From contig JAYGXS010000009.1 of NCBI GenBank assembly GCA_036362985.1, forward strand, positions 18,058,424 to 18,122,423: a stretch of DNA of 64,000 bases, given 5' to 3'. The stretch is from Ligula intestinalis (taxonomy: Eukaryota > Platyhelminthes > Cestoda > Diphyllobothriidea > Diphyllobothriidae). Position numbers and translations under genes: made by a program. Shown here in pieces: positions 32,501 to 35,864 of the stretch; positions within the stretch are counted from its first letter, which is position 1, and every line of letters begins with the position of its first letter. Under the pieces are notes generated by a model. That model saw only the letters and a program-made list of their open reading frames with translations, did not search any database and was not told where the DNA came from.

Positions 32501-34750
32501 GTCTACCCTTCTAAGCTCCCCACCCTGTGCGGTTCGCTTCGAGGTTGCAGCTTTACTGTTTGCCATAGGACGACGTTATCACCGATCCTCTGTAAACTTG
32601 TTTTCCGTAAGGTATAATAGATTCTACTGTGTTTGGGTAATATAACCTCCAGAGTACCCCGTGGCCGTCAGTCCGTCTGGGTATCCAGCTACAGCCTGTC
32701 GCAAGTTATCGCGTCGACCACAGAAGGCTTCCCCAAATCAAGGCAGGTAAGACAGTATTGGTGAACAGAAATTTACTGCCAAAAAATCGACAGTACAGAA
32801 GCAACTGCCAGCTGCGTGTGCATGCCAGATGTTTCCGCGAAGTAATGCGTTCGCTGCAGCCAAGCCTTGCCTGCCGGGCCGTGGAAGAGTAATCAAACAT
32901 CTGTCGCCAATTAGATGAGGCGAAATTATCGATTGCCTATGAGTGCAGGCGCCAGCGGGTCGATAATACGCGGATTCGATGACTAATCACGGGTGTGAGC
33001 TCTGACAGGGCGAAAGCAGAGTCAGTGTGGCAGGTTCCCACAAGCCTTTTGAAAGTTACAGCAGACGGTGGCTTGCCTAAGCAAGGCTTTCTGTTAGCCA
33101 ACTAATGTCCAAGTTCCGCTGTACAGTCATTCCTGTAGATTCTCTAGGGTAGTGGCTCCGTGCCAATCCCTCTGTCAAACTATGCAGGGACTTATCGATG
33201 ATAGAGCTGAGATTTAAAGGCTGCCAAACCGTCGATCCGATCTGGGCCTTCTGACATGCGTGATCCAATCCGCCCTAGCACTTCTTGACTGGGGTCCAGG
33301 TCATGTGCGTGGCGCTTAACTTTGTCAGCTACTGTGCCTGCGCCCCCTGTGGTCCTCTTGACCCTGACTCGTGCGCCAGCCGCTGCTTCTGCGCTCACCT
33401 TTAGCTGGGAACATCGTAGCTTGTGGTGCGCGACCCGTCACCAGCGCGTTAGCTTATGGTAACCTGCTGCTATATATTGCCAGTGCGAACGAGTTTTCTC
33501 CATCTGCGACTGCCCGCGAGTACGATAGCTGCTTCATTTGCGCTATCATTTGTCGGCACTTCTCCTTGCATATCGTTTCAAGTGGCAGTTTTCGAGGGCC
33601 TTCGATCTGGGCTACACTGAGCGCCGGCTGCCAAGCCGGATCGATAAATGATATTCAAAATAACTTTACACAGCTGTAAACTGTGCTACTCAACTATTCC
33701 CAACACCACATCTATAGGGCTTCCAGAAGACGGGTATTACCACGGATATTGGATTTTGGCCGTACCTATTGTGGAATAAGTTGTCGCAATAATGAATGCT
33801 TATGTTTGGGGCGGTGGGGGGTGCATCTTACGGGTACACTGTCTCCGAGCTTACCACTACTCCACATAAAGGCTCGCTTGTTTCCGCTGTTAAGTCTCGT
33901 TTTCTTTGGGTGTAGATGAGGAATCTTATTGTCTCAATTTCATTTTCGAGTGGAGCATGTTCCATGAGGTTTCCTGGCCAGCCCATAACAACGGCTCAGA
34001 TTGTCTTCTTGGCTCGAGCACCGCCGATCTTCACGCATGGAGAAGTAAAATTCGTGACGGCAGCACGGAGGCCGGCTAGTTAAGGCATAATCTCAGCTGT
34101 GCCCAGTACTAATACAGCCACTGCCCTGTTCACGCAAGGTACGTATGAAAACAAAATATCTTGAAAAGTTCGTGGATGCTCCATTTGAAGGCCACTTGTA
34201 GAGGCGCTAATATGAACTTCGAATACATTCCAATTTGTTTTACCTACCTCACGTTCACTCAAAGTGGGGCACTCGTCTTGCCTTTGTTAATTAGATACTC
34301 TTTTGCGGTTGAACTGGACTTTGCCCAAATTATAATTCCTGTTAACCTTCTATGATTGTCTGCCCTCATTTCATATTTTTGTTTGACGCTTGTGCATTAC
34401 TTAACAGGATGCCTGGTTGATTAACAACCGGACCCCCGGTGCGAGATCGCCTTTTGATTTTTAATAGCCGCGTTCCTCCACCTCCGTGTGACACCCTTAC
34501 CCTTCGCCATATTCTCTACACTCTTTGCTTTCTTGCTCTCCCTTTCTAGGTAACGCGCAATATTTCTGTCAACTCAACACCGTTAGTTCGGCGTAAGACC
34601 TCATTTCTCTCCTTCCAACCCGATGAATGGTTTCCCAGTCTTTCAAGGCTTCGCAGACGCAATACTACCACCGGAGCCGCGCCAGACTCGCCTGCTGCGT
34701 CGTCTGTCTTTCGTGCATCGTTCTCTAAATTTCGCCCTTCATTGTCTTGA
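2427..34750 (+). CDS. RHPN-like: Rhophilin-like Rho-GTPase scaffold (BRO1 plus PDZ), 5'-incomplete, eight exons
   Basis: Spliced gene model: 2427-2576, 4705-4803, 6526-6835, 9680-9871, 11214-11526, 12978-13435, 18390-18724 and 34550-34750. Phases 0,0,1,1,2,1,0 agree at every junction; total 2058 bases, 685 residues plus TGA. Seen: BRO1 hallmarks (APSKDMS, TQAQECMF), the pre-PDZ linker FRKLGPVNYFNAKRRW characteristic of rhophilins, then a PDZ carboxylate loop GYGFSIQG and GDVIIEING. Known of the family: rhophilins bind GTP-Rho through HR1 and act as cytoplasmic adaptors through BRO1 and PDZ in actin regulation. The start, HR1 and first half of BRO1 are not securely present. Worm-specific features are a basic Ser/Arg insert within BRO1 and a Ser-rich spacer before the PDZ. 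Exon 8 is the least certain exon. Confidence 0.85.
2577..4704 (+). other. Intron 1 of the rhophilin-like gene
   Basis: GT...AG intron with a weak donor (GTGCCC) and an acceptor ending CCAATGTAG. It holds a long CTT microsatellite (2690-3030), then AT-rich sequence without coding signal. At 4231-4412 there is a two-unit tandem duplication with a period of about 99 bp, each unit ending in ATGAAACGCTT-CCAATGAAGTGCTGG. Confidence 0.6.
2690..3030 (+). repeat. (CTT)n-type polypyrimidine microsatellite, about 340 bp
   Basis: Imperfect TTC/CTT repeats, almost all pyrimidine on the + strand, giving spurious poly-Ser, poly-Phe and poly-Leu open frames. It lies in intron 1, transcribed as polypyrimidine RNA. 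Tracts of this kind can form triplex (H-) DNA and are prone to length change. Confidence 0.95.
4705..4803 (+). CDS. RHPN-like: Rhophilin-like exon 2: BRO1 core (QAQEC motif)
   Basis: Thirty-three codons in phase 0, beginning TQAQECMFLKRN. This is the BRO1 motif that reads AQAQE-x-VFEK in vertebrate rhophilins. The donor is GTACGT right after codon GTT at 4803; the next exon resumes in phase 0. Across the junction GGAVV/LSEKYGLL keeps the spacing of the vertebrate helix. A competing GTGGTG at 4790 would break the phase. Confidence 0.82.
5035..5180 (-). repeat. tRNA-derived SINE, minus orientation
   Basis: On the minus strand, TGGCTCAATGGTTAGAGC (box A-like, tRNA 5' half) lies upstream of ATCACGGGTTCAAG (box B-like), followed by a body ending TGACTGGCTGATAACGGCTAA. 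The body sequence recurs at 18240, 20089, 20170 and, more diverged, 51325. It is not a functional tRNA gene: the stems are imperfect and the 3' half runs into SINE body. Confidence 0.7.
6135..6400. repeat. Interspersed repeat R, diverged copy
   Basis: Contains two internally similar motifs, near 6160 and 6343 (AATACGG-ACCGGTGG-A followed by a GG...TTACA block). Related sequence occurs at about 13500-13560, 21050-21110 and 23030-23090. No coding capacity seen. Classification unknown. Confidence 0.5.
6526..6835 (+). CDS. RHPN-like: Rhophilin-like exon 3: BRO1 domain helix pair plus Gly/Ser loop
   Basis: Starts LSEKYGLLGLPPNTVDHAA in phase 0 and continues with PPAWLALIDIKSKYFQAQAY, matching the BRO1 segment that has WAS-L-KA-HY in vertebrates. 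It then enters a Gly/Ser-rich loop (GGSSGGALPSPSSS). Donor GTGCGT at 6836 ends the exon in phase 1, agreeing with the next exon, where the split codon becomes Arg (ASQI-R-ELFKKLSD). A GTAGAT at 6859 is an alternative but breaks the phase. Confidence 0.85.
7385..7535 (-). repeat. tRNA-like SINE, second family, minus orientation
   Basis: The minus strand reads CATAGCTCAGTGGTAGAGCG (tRNA 5' half, box A) and later GTGGGTTTGACTCTC (box B region), followed by a tail with CAATTGGGT. A sister copy with the same body lies on the + strand at 61350-61480. Pseudo-tRNA head plus shared body argues for a SINE, not a working tRNA gene. Confidence 0.7.
7777..8330 (-). mobile_element. LINE (non-LTR retrotransposon) 3' coding tail, truncated
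   Basis: On the minus strand the reading AFVRPNFDYGRPACMP, then LEKVQ and LVEGL-LSYPDRL, is the C-terminal reverse-transcriptase region of CR1/RTE-type LINEs (canonical YVRP-LEYG-W-P, LEKVQRRATK). After frame breaks it resumes as FEFTSRAHPRGNPYKVK and VVPPRNSPPSEI, the usual final motif of these ORFs. There are several frameshifts; no endonuclease or RT catalytic core is present. A 5'-truncated, dead insertion. Confidence 0.75.
8385..8426. repeat. Perfect hairpin: 19-bp stem, 4-nt loop
   Basis: TGTACATAACATGTTGTTC (8385-8403), then GTAA, then its exact reverse complement (8408-8426). It sits in the roughly 60 bp between the minus-strand LINE remnant and the plus-strand PLE fragment, so it may mark an inverted joining event. 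Confidence 0.85.
8460..8945 (+). mobile_element. Penelope-like element (PLE-alpha), 3' fragment
   Basis: Encodes the segment after the GIY-YIG core: PAWLSKDGTKSISSSILAHL, then HLVDTNDRVDTSEAF and LATAEAVAIRL, ending in TAA at 8697-8699. The 3' non-coding part ends with GACGAAGAATTGCCGAAAA and a TAATAAACTGGC stretch equivalent to the 3' ends at 27670 and 30720. 5'-truncated: the catalytic GIY-YIG start and all of the RT are missing. Confidence 0.8.
9680..9871 (+). CDS. RHPN-like: Rhophilin-like exon 4: basic Ser/Arg-rich segment
   Basis: Phase 1 in, phase 1 out. The acceptor is strong (TCGTTTCAG) and the donor is a consensus GTAAGT. The peptide starts ELFKKLSDVVTLNK, then becomes strongly basic (HLRRSHSVHVGG, RSQSRHRRPF, SSWGRSKSQR). 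HLRR may correspond to the conserved HLRRA helix of rhophilin BRO1, with the rest a lineage-specific insert containing possible kinase-type RxxS sites. Function of the insert unknown. Confidence 0.72.
9930..10500. repeat. Interspersed repeat S, copy without the MITE insertion
   Basis: Matches 23540-24480 in order and orientation over several blocks (CACGATA-GTATATGGA; CCTTAAAATTGGCTTCA; GGGGTTCTC; the GAATTCGT-GACATACT end). The 23.5 kb copy is interrupted by a mariner-type MITE that is absent here, so this copy supplies the empty site. Confidence 0.65.
10500..10660 (-). mobile_element. PLE-beta 3' terminus, fragment
   Basis: Has the block GGCTGACGTTTTAAAAACAT, then GTCAGAGCGTGCTGTCTACT. This is the reverse complement of the PLE-beta 3' end seen at 37220-37290 and, in the same orientation, 41880-41950. 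No coding sequence remains. Confidence 0.55.
10770..10930. repeat. SINE-like fragment with (GTG)n
   Basis: Shares CTCAACCGACAAAGCAA and a following CCCGTG with 18145-18175. A short GTG run follows at 10808-10823. Too diverged to orient a tRNA head. Confidence 0.4.
11214..11526 (+). CDS. RHPN-like: Rhophilin-like exon 5: distal BRO1 helices
   Basis: The acceptor TGTGTGTACAG completes the split codon from exon 4. After a Gly/Ser/Thr linker comes AADLPVTPKDAFQLASACL, then SWTDQAVLVLL and KILLTDYQN, an amphipathic helical stretch in the position of the last BRO1 helices. Donor AACAG/GTTAGC leaves phase 2, and the next exon completes Arg (YQN-R-LIDEM). Codons are GC-rich compared with flanking introns. 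Confidence 0.8.
11527..12977 (+). other. Intron 5 of the rhophilin-like gene
   Basis: Begins with a repeat T copy (11560-12175), then AT-rich sequence without coding signal. 12295-12390 resembles 1385-1480. The acceptor is strong: a CT-rich tract ending CCCTTAACAG. Confidence 0.6.
11560..12175 (+). repeat. Interspersed repeat T, copy 1
   Basis: Shares ordered blocks with 17400-17950 and 55335-56290: GAGTTACACA, a TTATTGTG/CGAAGCCCGGA block, CGGGTGGCAGT, TCAAGTGCGTTCGCTTGTAGC and CACCTAAGTGGCCCTTGAGG. No ORF is shared between copies, so it is probably non-autonomous or an LTR/UTR fragment. Class unknown. Confidence 0.7.
12978..13435 (+). CDS. RHPN-like: Rhophilin-like exon 6: linker and first half of PDZ
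   Basis: Phase 2 in, phase 1 out; donor AAG/GTAAGG. It opens LIDEMNQQRVND, runs through a basic Ser/Thr-rich spacer (RRRRRLLSRSKSSTSVSG) and reaches FRKLGPVNYFNAKRRW, the family-diagnostic linker (vertebrate pattern F-x-KLGPL-x-F-x-A-x-RW). It ends in the PDZ carboxylate-binding loop, TRDDLVGYGFSIQ, with GYGF intact. This exon carries the clearest family signature in the window. Confidence 0.92.
13490..14170. repeat. Interspersed repeat R, interrupted by a MITE
   Basis: 13490-13650 and 14035-14170 together form one repeat R copy, related to 21040-21390 and 22980-23230 (shared AAAAAGCT, TATAGC-ACGAAAAAGC, CAGCAGG/CAGAAGGAA blocks). The 384 bp between them are a separate TA-flanked insertion. 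Confidence 0.65.
13651..14034. mobile_element. Mariner-type MITE, 384 bp, TA target duplication
   Basis: Terminal inverted repeats CAAGGTGTCCCAAAAATGTA at the left and, reverse-complemented, CAGGGTGTCCCAAAAAATAT at the right, flanked by TA (13649-13650, 14035-14036). No transposase frame survives. The right end resembles the end at 47629, next to a transposase N-terminus, so that family may be its mobiliser. Confidence 0.85.
14813..14960 (-). mobile_element. PLE-beta 3' terminus, fragment
   Basis: AATTATATTTGAACTGACGT, then a TTCGAAAACCTTCTCGCTTCC block and ACGTCAGAG match the reverse complement of the PLE-beta 3' end (37230-37290). No coding part recognised. Confidence 0.55.
15195..15780 (-). 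mobile_element. Penelope-like element (PLE-alpha), 3' fragment, minus
   Basis: On the minus strand, after degenerate codons equivalent to the WLSKGE and EAF blocks, it reads MLATAEAVAERLANPVLYCQ, then the 3' non-coding tail including CTGATGAAAAATTACTGAA and GGCCATGGGAGAATTTGCAG. A 17-bp G-run (15412-15428) interrupts the tail. 5'-truncated, with frame breaks. Confidence 0.72.
16824..17273 (+). CDS. Unrecognised ORF nested in intron 6
   Basis: About 149 codons, open from an acceptor-like site (CTATGGTGAG at 16823) to TGA at 17271-17273. Segments include CFFVQASDFVESGVYGFQIT and LVTLQLCAKQIRSTYHRNSK, of ordinary protein composition and not low complexity. I recognise no domain. It is more AT-rich than the host gene's exons, and its acceptor phase (0) does not fit exon 6 (phase 1), so it is not an alternative exon. 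It could be an exon of a nested gene, a gene fragment or a repeat-derived ORF. Confidence 0.3.
   Translation, partial: QVASLTFGNSIASIVPASWSQERSTVRQLLIPSTCRDSPRHEACFFVQASDFVESGVYGFQITTRDLLVTLQLCAKQIRSTYHRNSKARLAQRVQSSTNNAPALSNKDLVEETELSESQLKRDPVSNQRLSNFLTDSAISKFIDPIKSD
17400..17950 (+). repeat. Interspersed repeat T, copy 2
   Basis: Same block order as 11560-12175, including GAGTTACACAATAA, CGGGTGGCAGTTGCC, GCGCGTTCGCCTGTAGCATG and CCTAAGTGGCCCTTGAGGAA. No coding signal. Confidence 0.7.
18060..18310 (+). repeat. SINE fragment (TGATGACGGCTAATAAGCC body)
   Basis: Contains GGTCCCGGGGTCAAATGTC and GGCTGGCTGATGACGGCTAA, the body shared with the SINEs at 5035 and 20089-20206. CTCAACCGACAAAGCAA links it to 10785. 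It lies just upstream of the exon 7 acceptor. Confidence 0.55.
18390..18724 (+). CDS. RHPN-like: Rhophilin-like exon 7: second half of PDZ and Ser/Pro-rich tail
   Basis: Completes the Gly codon split from exon 6 and reads GAVPVEILGVDPDTPAADNN, then ILSGDVIIEINGLD and SAIRF, the beta-C to beta-E region of a PDZ domain (L-x-x-GD-x-I-x-x-[IV]-NG). After the last strand (VDLTLVHPE) comes a Pro/Ser-rich stretch (EPPPPPMSTYN). Consensus donor TGG/GTAAGT at 18725, phase 0. Reading on past the donor stays open to 18907 but enters interspersed repeat U, so I treat that as read-through. Confidence 0.9.
18820..19420 (-). repeat. Interspersed repeat U, copy 1, with degenerate coding on the minus strand
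   Basis: 18830-18960 matches 21835-21960 (GGTT-GCTTTATTTTGGAAAGAT block, TTTTCAGC-AAA, AATAAGGCGCA). 19120-19420 matches 25640-25910. On the minus strand both later segments encode related peptides, here ADIIMQQHFKTVKQFANRIL and there SDIIIQRSFTRVRKFAIRNL, so U derives from a protein-coding element of unknown class. Confidence 0.6.
19646..19904. repeat. Fold-back element: near-perfect palindrome, about 129-bp arms, no spacer
   Basis: The centre is between 19774 and 19775 (GTAAATGG/CCATTTAC). Outer ends are TCCATCAATTTCGAGAGTGC and its near-complement ending GATGGA. Arms differ by a few substitutions and small indels. It is in the transcribed strand of intron 7, so the RNA could fold into a hairpin of about 129 bp. 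No target duplication was seen. Confidence 0.9.
20089..20206. repeat. Two SINE bodies in inverted orientation
   Basis: Left arm CTGGCTTATTAGCCGTCATC... (20089-20125) and right arm its reverse complement (20170-20206), separated by about 44 bp containing GGTCCCGGGGCCAAATCTC. Each arm is the 3' body of the SINE at 5035 and 18240. It could form a hairpin with a 37-bp stem. Confidence 0.75.
20640..20810 (+). repeat. Interspersed repeat V, copy 1
   Basis: Matches 59795-59965 in order: GGATTAT-GA, TTTATTTTTCT, TCATAGTTCTTTTCAGTAC, ATATGCCT, TTATAA/TTTTC, GATCAAAC end. Both copies are AT-rich with no coding signal. Confidence 0.55.
21040..21390. repeat. Interspersed repeat R, uninterrupted copy
   Basis: Contains AAAAAGCTGCTGTATAGCAA, the empty-site version of the junction filled by the MITE at 13651-14034. 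Followed by a C-run (21354-21366). Confidence 0.6.
21790..22190 (-). repeat. Interspersed repeat U, copy 2
   Basis: Shares GAGAGAGAGAG then GGTTTATTTTGAAAATATCC, TTTTCAGCGAAAA and AAAATAAGGCGCAGACTCAC with 18830-18960, and a Ca. 100-bp block (GGCCAGATTGGACTGCTTTC, ATGACCTCGTTGTTCTACATG) with 19018-19085. Confidence 0.6.
22980..23230. repeat. Interspersed repeat R, further copy
   Basis: Shares GCAAAACC, AGAACCGGTGGTATAGG, AAACAAAACAGGAACCAGTAG and AGCGGCGAAAAAGCTCGTGA blocks with 21040-21240 and 13500-14060. No coding signal. Confidence 0.6.
23540..24480. repeat. Interspersed repeat S, interrupted by a MITE
   Basis: 23540-23681 and 24069-24480 align to 9930-10500 in order. The 387 bp between (23682-24068) are a separate insertion. 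Confidence 0.65.
23682..24068. mobile_element. Mariner-type MITE, 387 bp
   Basis: Inverted ends CAGGGTGTCCACAAAGTCTG (left) and CAGGGTGTCCACGAAGTCTG (right, reverse-complemented), one mismatch in 20. TA at 23680-23681 on the left; the right flank reads CA, so the target duplication has mutated or the end is displaced. No intact transposase; a minus-strand stretch (YTAVEDASVFTVQS) may be a relic. Confidence 0.85.
25490..25920 (-). repeat. Interspersed repeat U, copy 3
   Basis: Matches 19120-19420 (CATCTGTTATAGTGGCAGGTC, CATGCCGATATACGACAGGA, ATTATAATATCAG). Minus-strand peptide SDIIIQRSFTRVRKFAIRNL is the counterpart of the one in copy 1. Confidence 0.6.
26590..26990 (+). repeat. Two-copy direct repeat (GTGGCTCGAGA-TGAGCCCCAAGGCA)
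   Basis: 26600-26720 and 26840-26960 share GGGGCTCGAGACTGAGCCCC / GTGGCTCGAGAGTGAGCCCC, CAAGGCA, an AACGA-A block and AGCAATCGGTG/GCGATCGGTG. Related inverted sequence lies at 51515-51590. Probably a small interspersed repeat. Confidence 0.55.
27914..28307 (-). pseudogene. PLE-alpha GIY-YIG endonuclease segment
   Basis: Same frame as the RT palm, after two in-frame TGAs. Contains TTSMCIYSFTCSCGAGYIGR, with CxC before the YIG core, RLEKRVREH, the Leu/Lys-rich WLSKGETRSIS and HLVDTNHRVDTNEAFQVVYR, then a frameshift before the LATAEAVAIRL-like end. Corresponding stops occur at the same two places in the copy at 38318-39623. Confidence 0.85.
28308..29159 (-). pseudogene. PLE-alpha RT palm and thumb segment
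   Basis: 283 codons, the longest mobile-element frame in the window. Motif A reads ALVVSSLFTNVP, with Val where the family has the metal-binding Asp. Motif B is DGVAMGSQLG, motif C YGRYVDDIC with both Asp, motif D/E region AFLDVLLRKQEDGS, then the thumb (KTCTGQYTNFHSFAALNIKR, RIRQICSPETVEAEL). Ends TGA after LPAAN. Confidence 0.9.
29014..29688 (-). pseudogene. PLE-alpha RT fingers segment
   Basis: In frame with the N-terminal segment. Carries RPDKGSGRVLMDKNDYVAKL, GLPKIHKQGLLLRPI and AKWLLEKLKPL, the RT1-RT2a motifs of PLE reverse transcriptases. After YPRSLKE a deletion and frameshift leave a nonsense tail; the true RT frame continues in the next segment. Confidence 0.85.
29689..30144 (-). 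pseudogene. PLE-alpha N-terminal ORF segment
   Basis: 151 codons starting MHIDMAFKRSRSLPLDRRCG and ending at TGA 29691-29689. The next open segment is in the same frame, so this stop is a point lesion, not a domain boundary. The first 25 codons lie inside the inverted repeat with 30072-30735. Confidence 0.8.
30072..30735 (+). mobile_element. PLE-alpha 3' fragment, inverted, head-to-head with the main copy
   Basis: Plus-strand copy of the RT-EN linker, GIY-YIG tail (RTRVREHIPTWLSKDETKLI, LVDTNHRVDIYEAFQV, LVTAEAVAIRLANTVL) and 3' tail ending AATTGTTTGCCATAAACTGA. It is the reverse complement of about 27670-28300, giving terminal inverted repeats of roughly 0.65 kb around the main element. Such inverted partial copies are known for Penelope-type insertions. 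Confidence 0.85.
30736..31014. other. Intronic sequence, nothing recognised
   Basis: Mixed sequence after the PLE inverted fragment; no coding or repeat match seen apart from the element downstream. Confidence 0.4.
31015..31390 (-). repeat. Degenerate coding repeat W, copy 1
   Basis: Minus-strand frame of 124 codons (LHTAVIMPHLAGLDVVTYFI, then CGSGPGKRMPLFF, MYRPRSQVALLF). A second, more broken copy at 33950-34120 gives LGTAEIMP-LAGLRAAVTNF in the same orientation. Shared peptide pattern suggests an old mobile-element ORF, family not recognised. Confidence 0.45.
31391..33949. other. Intronic sequence, no feature recognised
   Basis: Moderately GC-rich, with no convincing ORF, repeat match, tRNA or exon. 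Probably decayed mobile-element sequence, but nothing in it allows a family call. Confidence 0.4.
33950..34120 (-). repeat. Degenerate coding repeat W, copy 2
   Basis: Counterpart of 31290-31380 (GAGGCCGGCTAG, AGGCAT-ATC-CAGC-GT blocks). The minus-strand reading is interrupted by stops. Confidence 0.4.
34550..34750 (+). CDS. RHPN-like: Rhophilin-like exon 8: terminal exon, basic C-terminal tail
   Basis: Follows a strong acceptor (TTGCTCTCCCTTTCTAG) in phase 0, matching exon 7. Encodes VTRNISVNSTPLVRRKTSFL, then SFQPDEWFPSLSRLRRR and a Ser-rich end ASFSKFRPSLS, with TGA at 34748-34750. The short RRKTSFLSF is reminiscent of the basic KKLSFLSW-type tail of vertebrate rhophilin-2. 66 codons; GC content is like the other exons. 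Assigned by acceptor quality, phase and composition, not by strong homology. Confidence 0.6.
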   Translation, partial: VTRNISVNSTPLVRRKTSFLSFQPDEWFPSLSRLRRRNTTTGAAPDSPAASSVFRASFSKFRPSLS

Positions 34751-35864
34751 TTCCATTTTAACTTCGTTCATCTCCCCCTCCTCCTCACTGTCTTGCAGTT
34801 CTTTTATTTTTAATCTCGTTAATCCCTAATCCTCAAATTTGCACACTGAAATCCCCATACGATTCCTCGGCCTAGCGCCCTCTACGATGGCCCTCACCTG
34901 ACGGCACGCACCTGCACTTGTGATCTCAAATTTCGGATCTTAGCGTCTCTGGGTGGGGTGCCGGGGCCCACCGGAACGTGCATCTTTCTGAAGTATCCTC
35001 TTCATTTACAATCTACCATGTGATCTCGCACGCCCATGGCTGTGAATGTCCTCATTTTGACTTTTTTCCGGTACATCTGATTCCTTTCCTTTCGGTCCAT
35101 CCCCTTCTCTGCCCCTCTAATAAGCATATTTCACTTTTTAATGAATGCGTCAAAGTGTACGGATTTTAATTTTAATCTCTTTTGCACATATTCTCTCCCA
35201 CTCAATTGTTGTGTTCTTTCGCCTACAGAAACTAATATTATACAGAAACTACGCCGAGAGCTAGTATGAGTTCATCAAGCAATGCTCAAACGCAGTTGTT
35301 CTCTGTGGATACTATTTCGCCGTCATTACGCATTTTCAGTTCGCTCTGCTTATCATGCGACGCATTAACGCTACAAGTTGACGAGTAGGTGGCAGCTGCT
35401 CGCTTCTCATTGGTTGCATTTTGTGTGCGCTACCATCGTAGCGTTGACAGCTGCTATTGGTTCAGTTTCTTTAAGGCGGTGCAGCGCTAATTAGATTCTA
35501 CTGTATTCAGCAGTTAAAGCAACGCGGGACAGGCGGTTGCAGCTCGCACTCCAATATGACCTTGGAAAATCTGTGATCTAGGCTCCAAATAACTGCAATG
35601 TGAGATAGCATTCCAGAGCACTCGATGCACATAAAGTTTCAACCAGGGTTTCACACATCAAGTGCATATTTCTTTTCAACGAATTTAAAAGGACGCCTGG
35701 TAAATGAAGCGTGACGACAGTTAAGTCTATCTTTGTGCACACTTTAATGCCTCCAGCTCCTGGGTACTTCTCACGCCTTTGAATCACCAAGGCTAGGCAC
35801 GCCTCCTGGAGCTCGGCATCGACTACTTGTACTATCTGCTCCAATTAATTCGCCCCAAAAATGA
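34751..35864. other. Downstream flank of the rhophilin-like gene
   Basis: Expected to hold the 3' UTR. CT-rich near 34770-34800. I saw no clear AATAAA within the first 500 bp. No coding signal. Confidence 0.4.

Larger units (their letters stand above)
18725..34549 (+). other. Intron 7 of the rhophilin-like gene, about 15.8 kb
   Basis: Consensus donor GTAAGT and a strong acceptor (TTGCTCTCCCTTTCTAG). The intron is mostly mobile-element sequence: repeat U copies, a 259-bp fold-back, inverted SINEs, repeats R, S and V, a MITE, and the largest Penelope-like element in the window (27637-30145) with its inverted partner. From 27000 to 27636 and 32000 to 33900 no repeat or coding signal was recognised. 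Confidence 0.6.
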
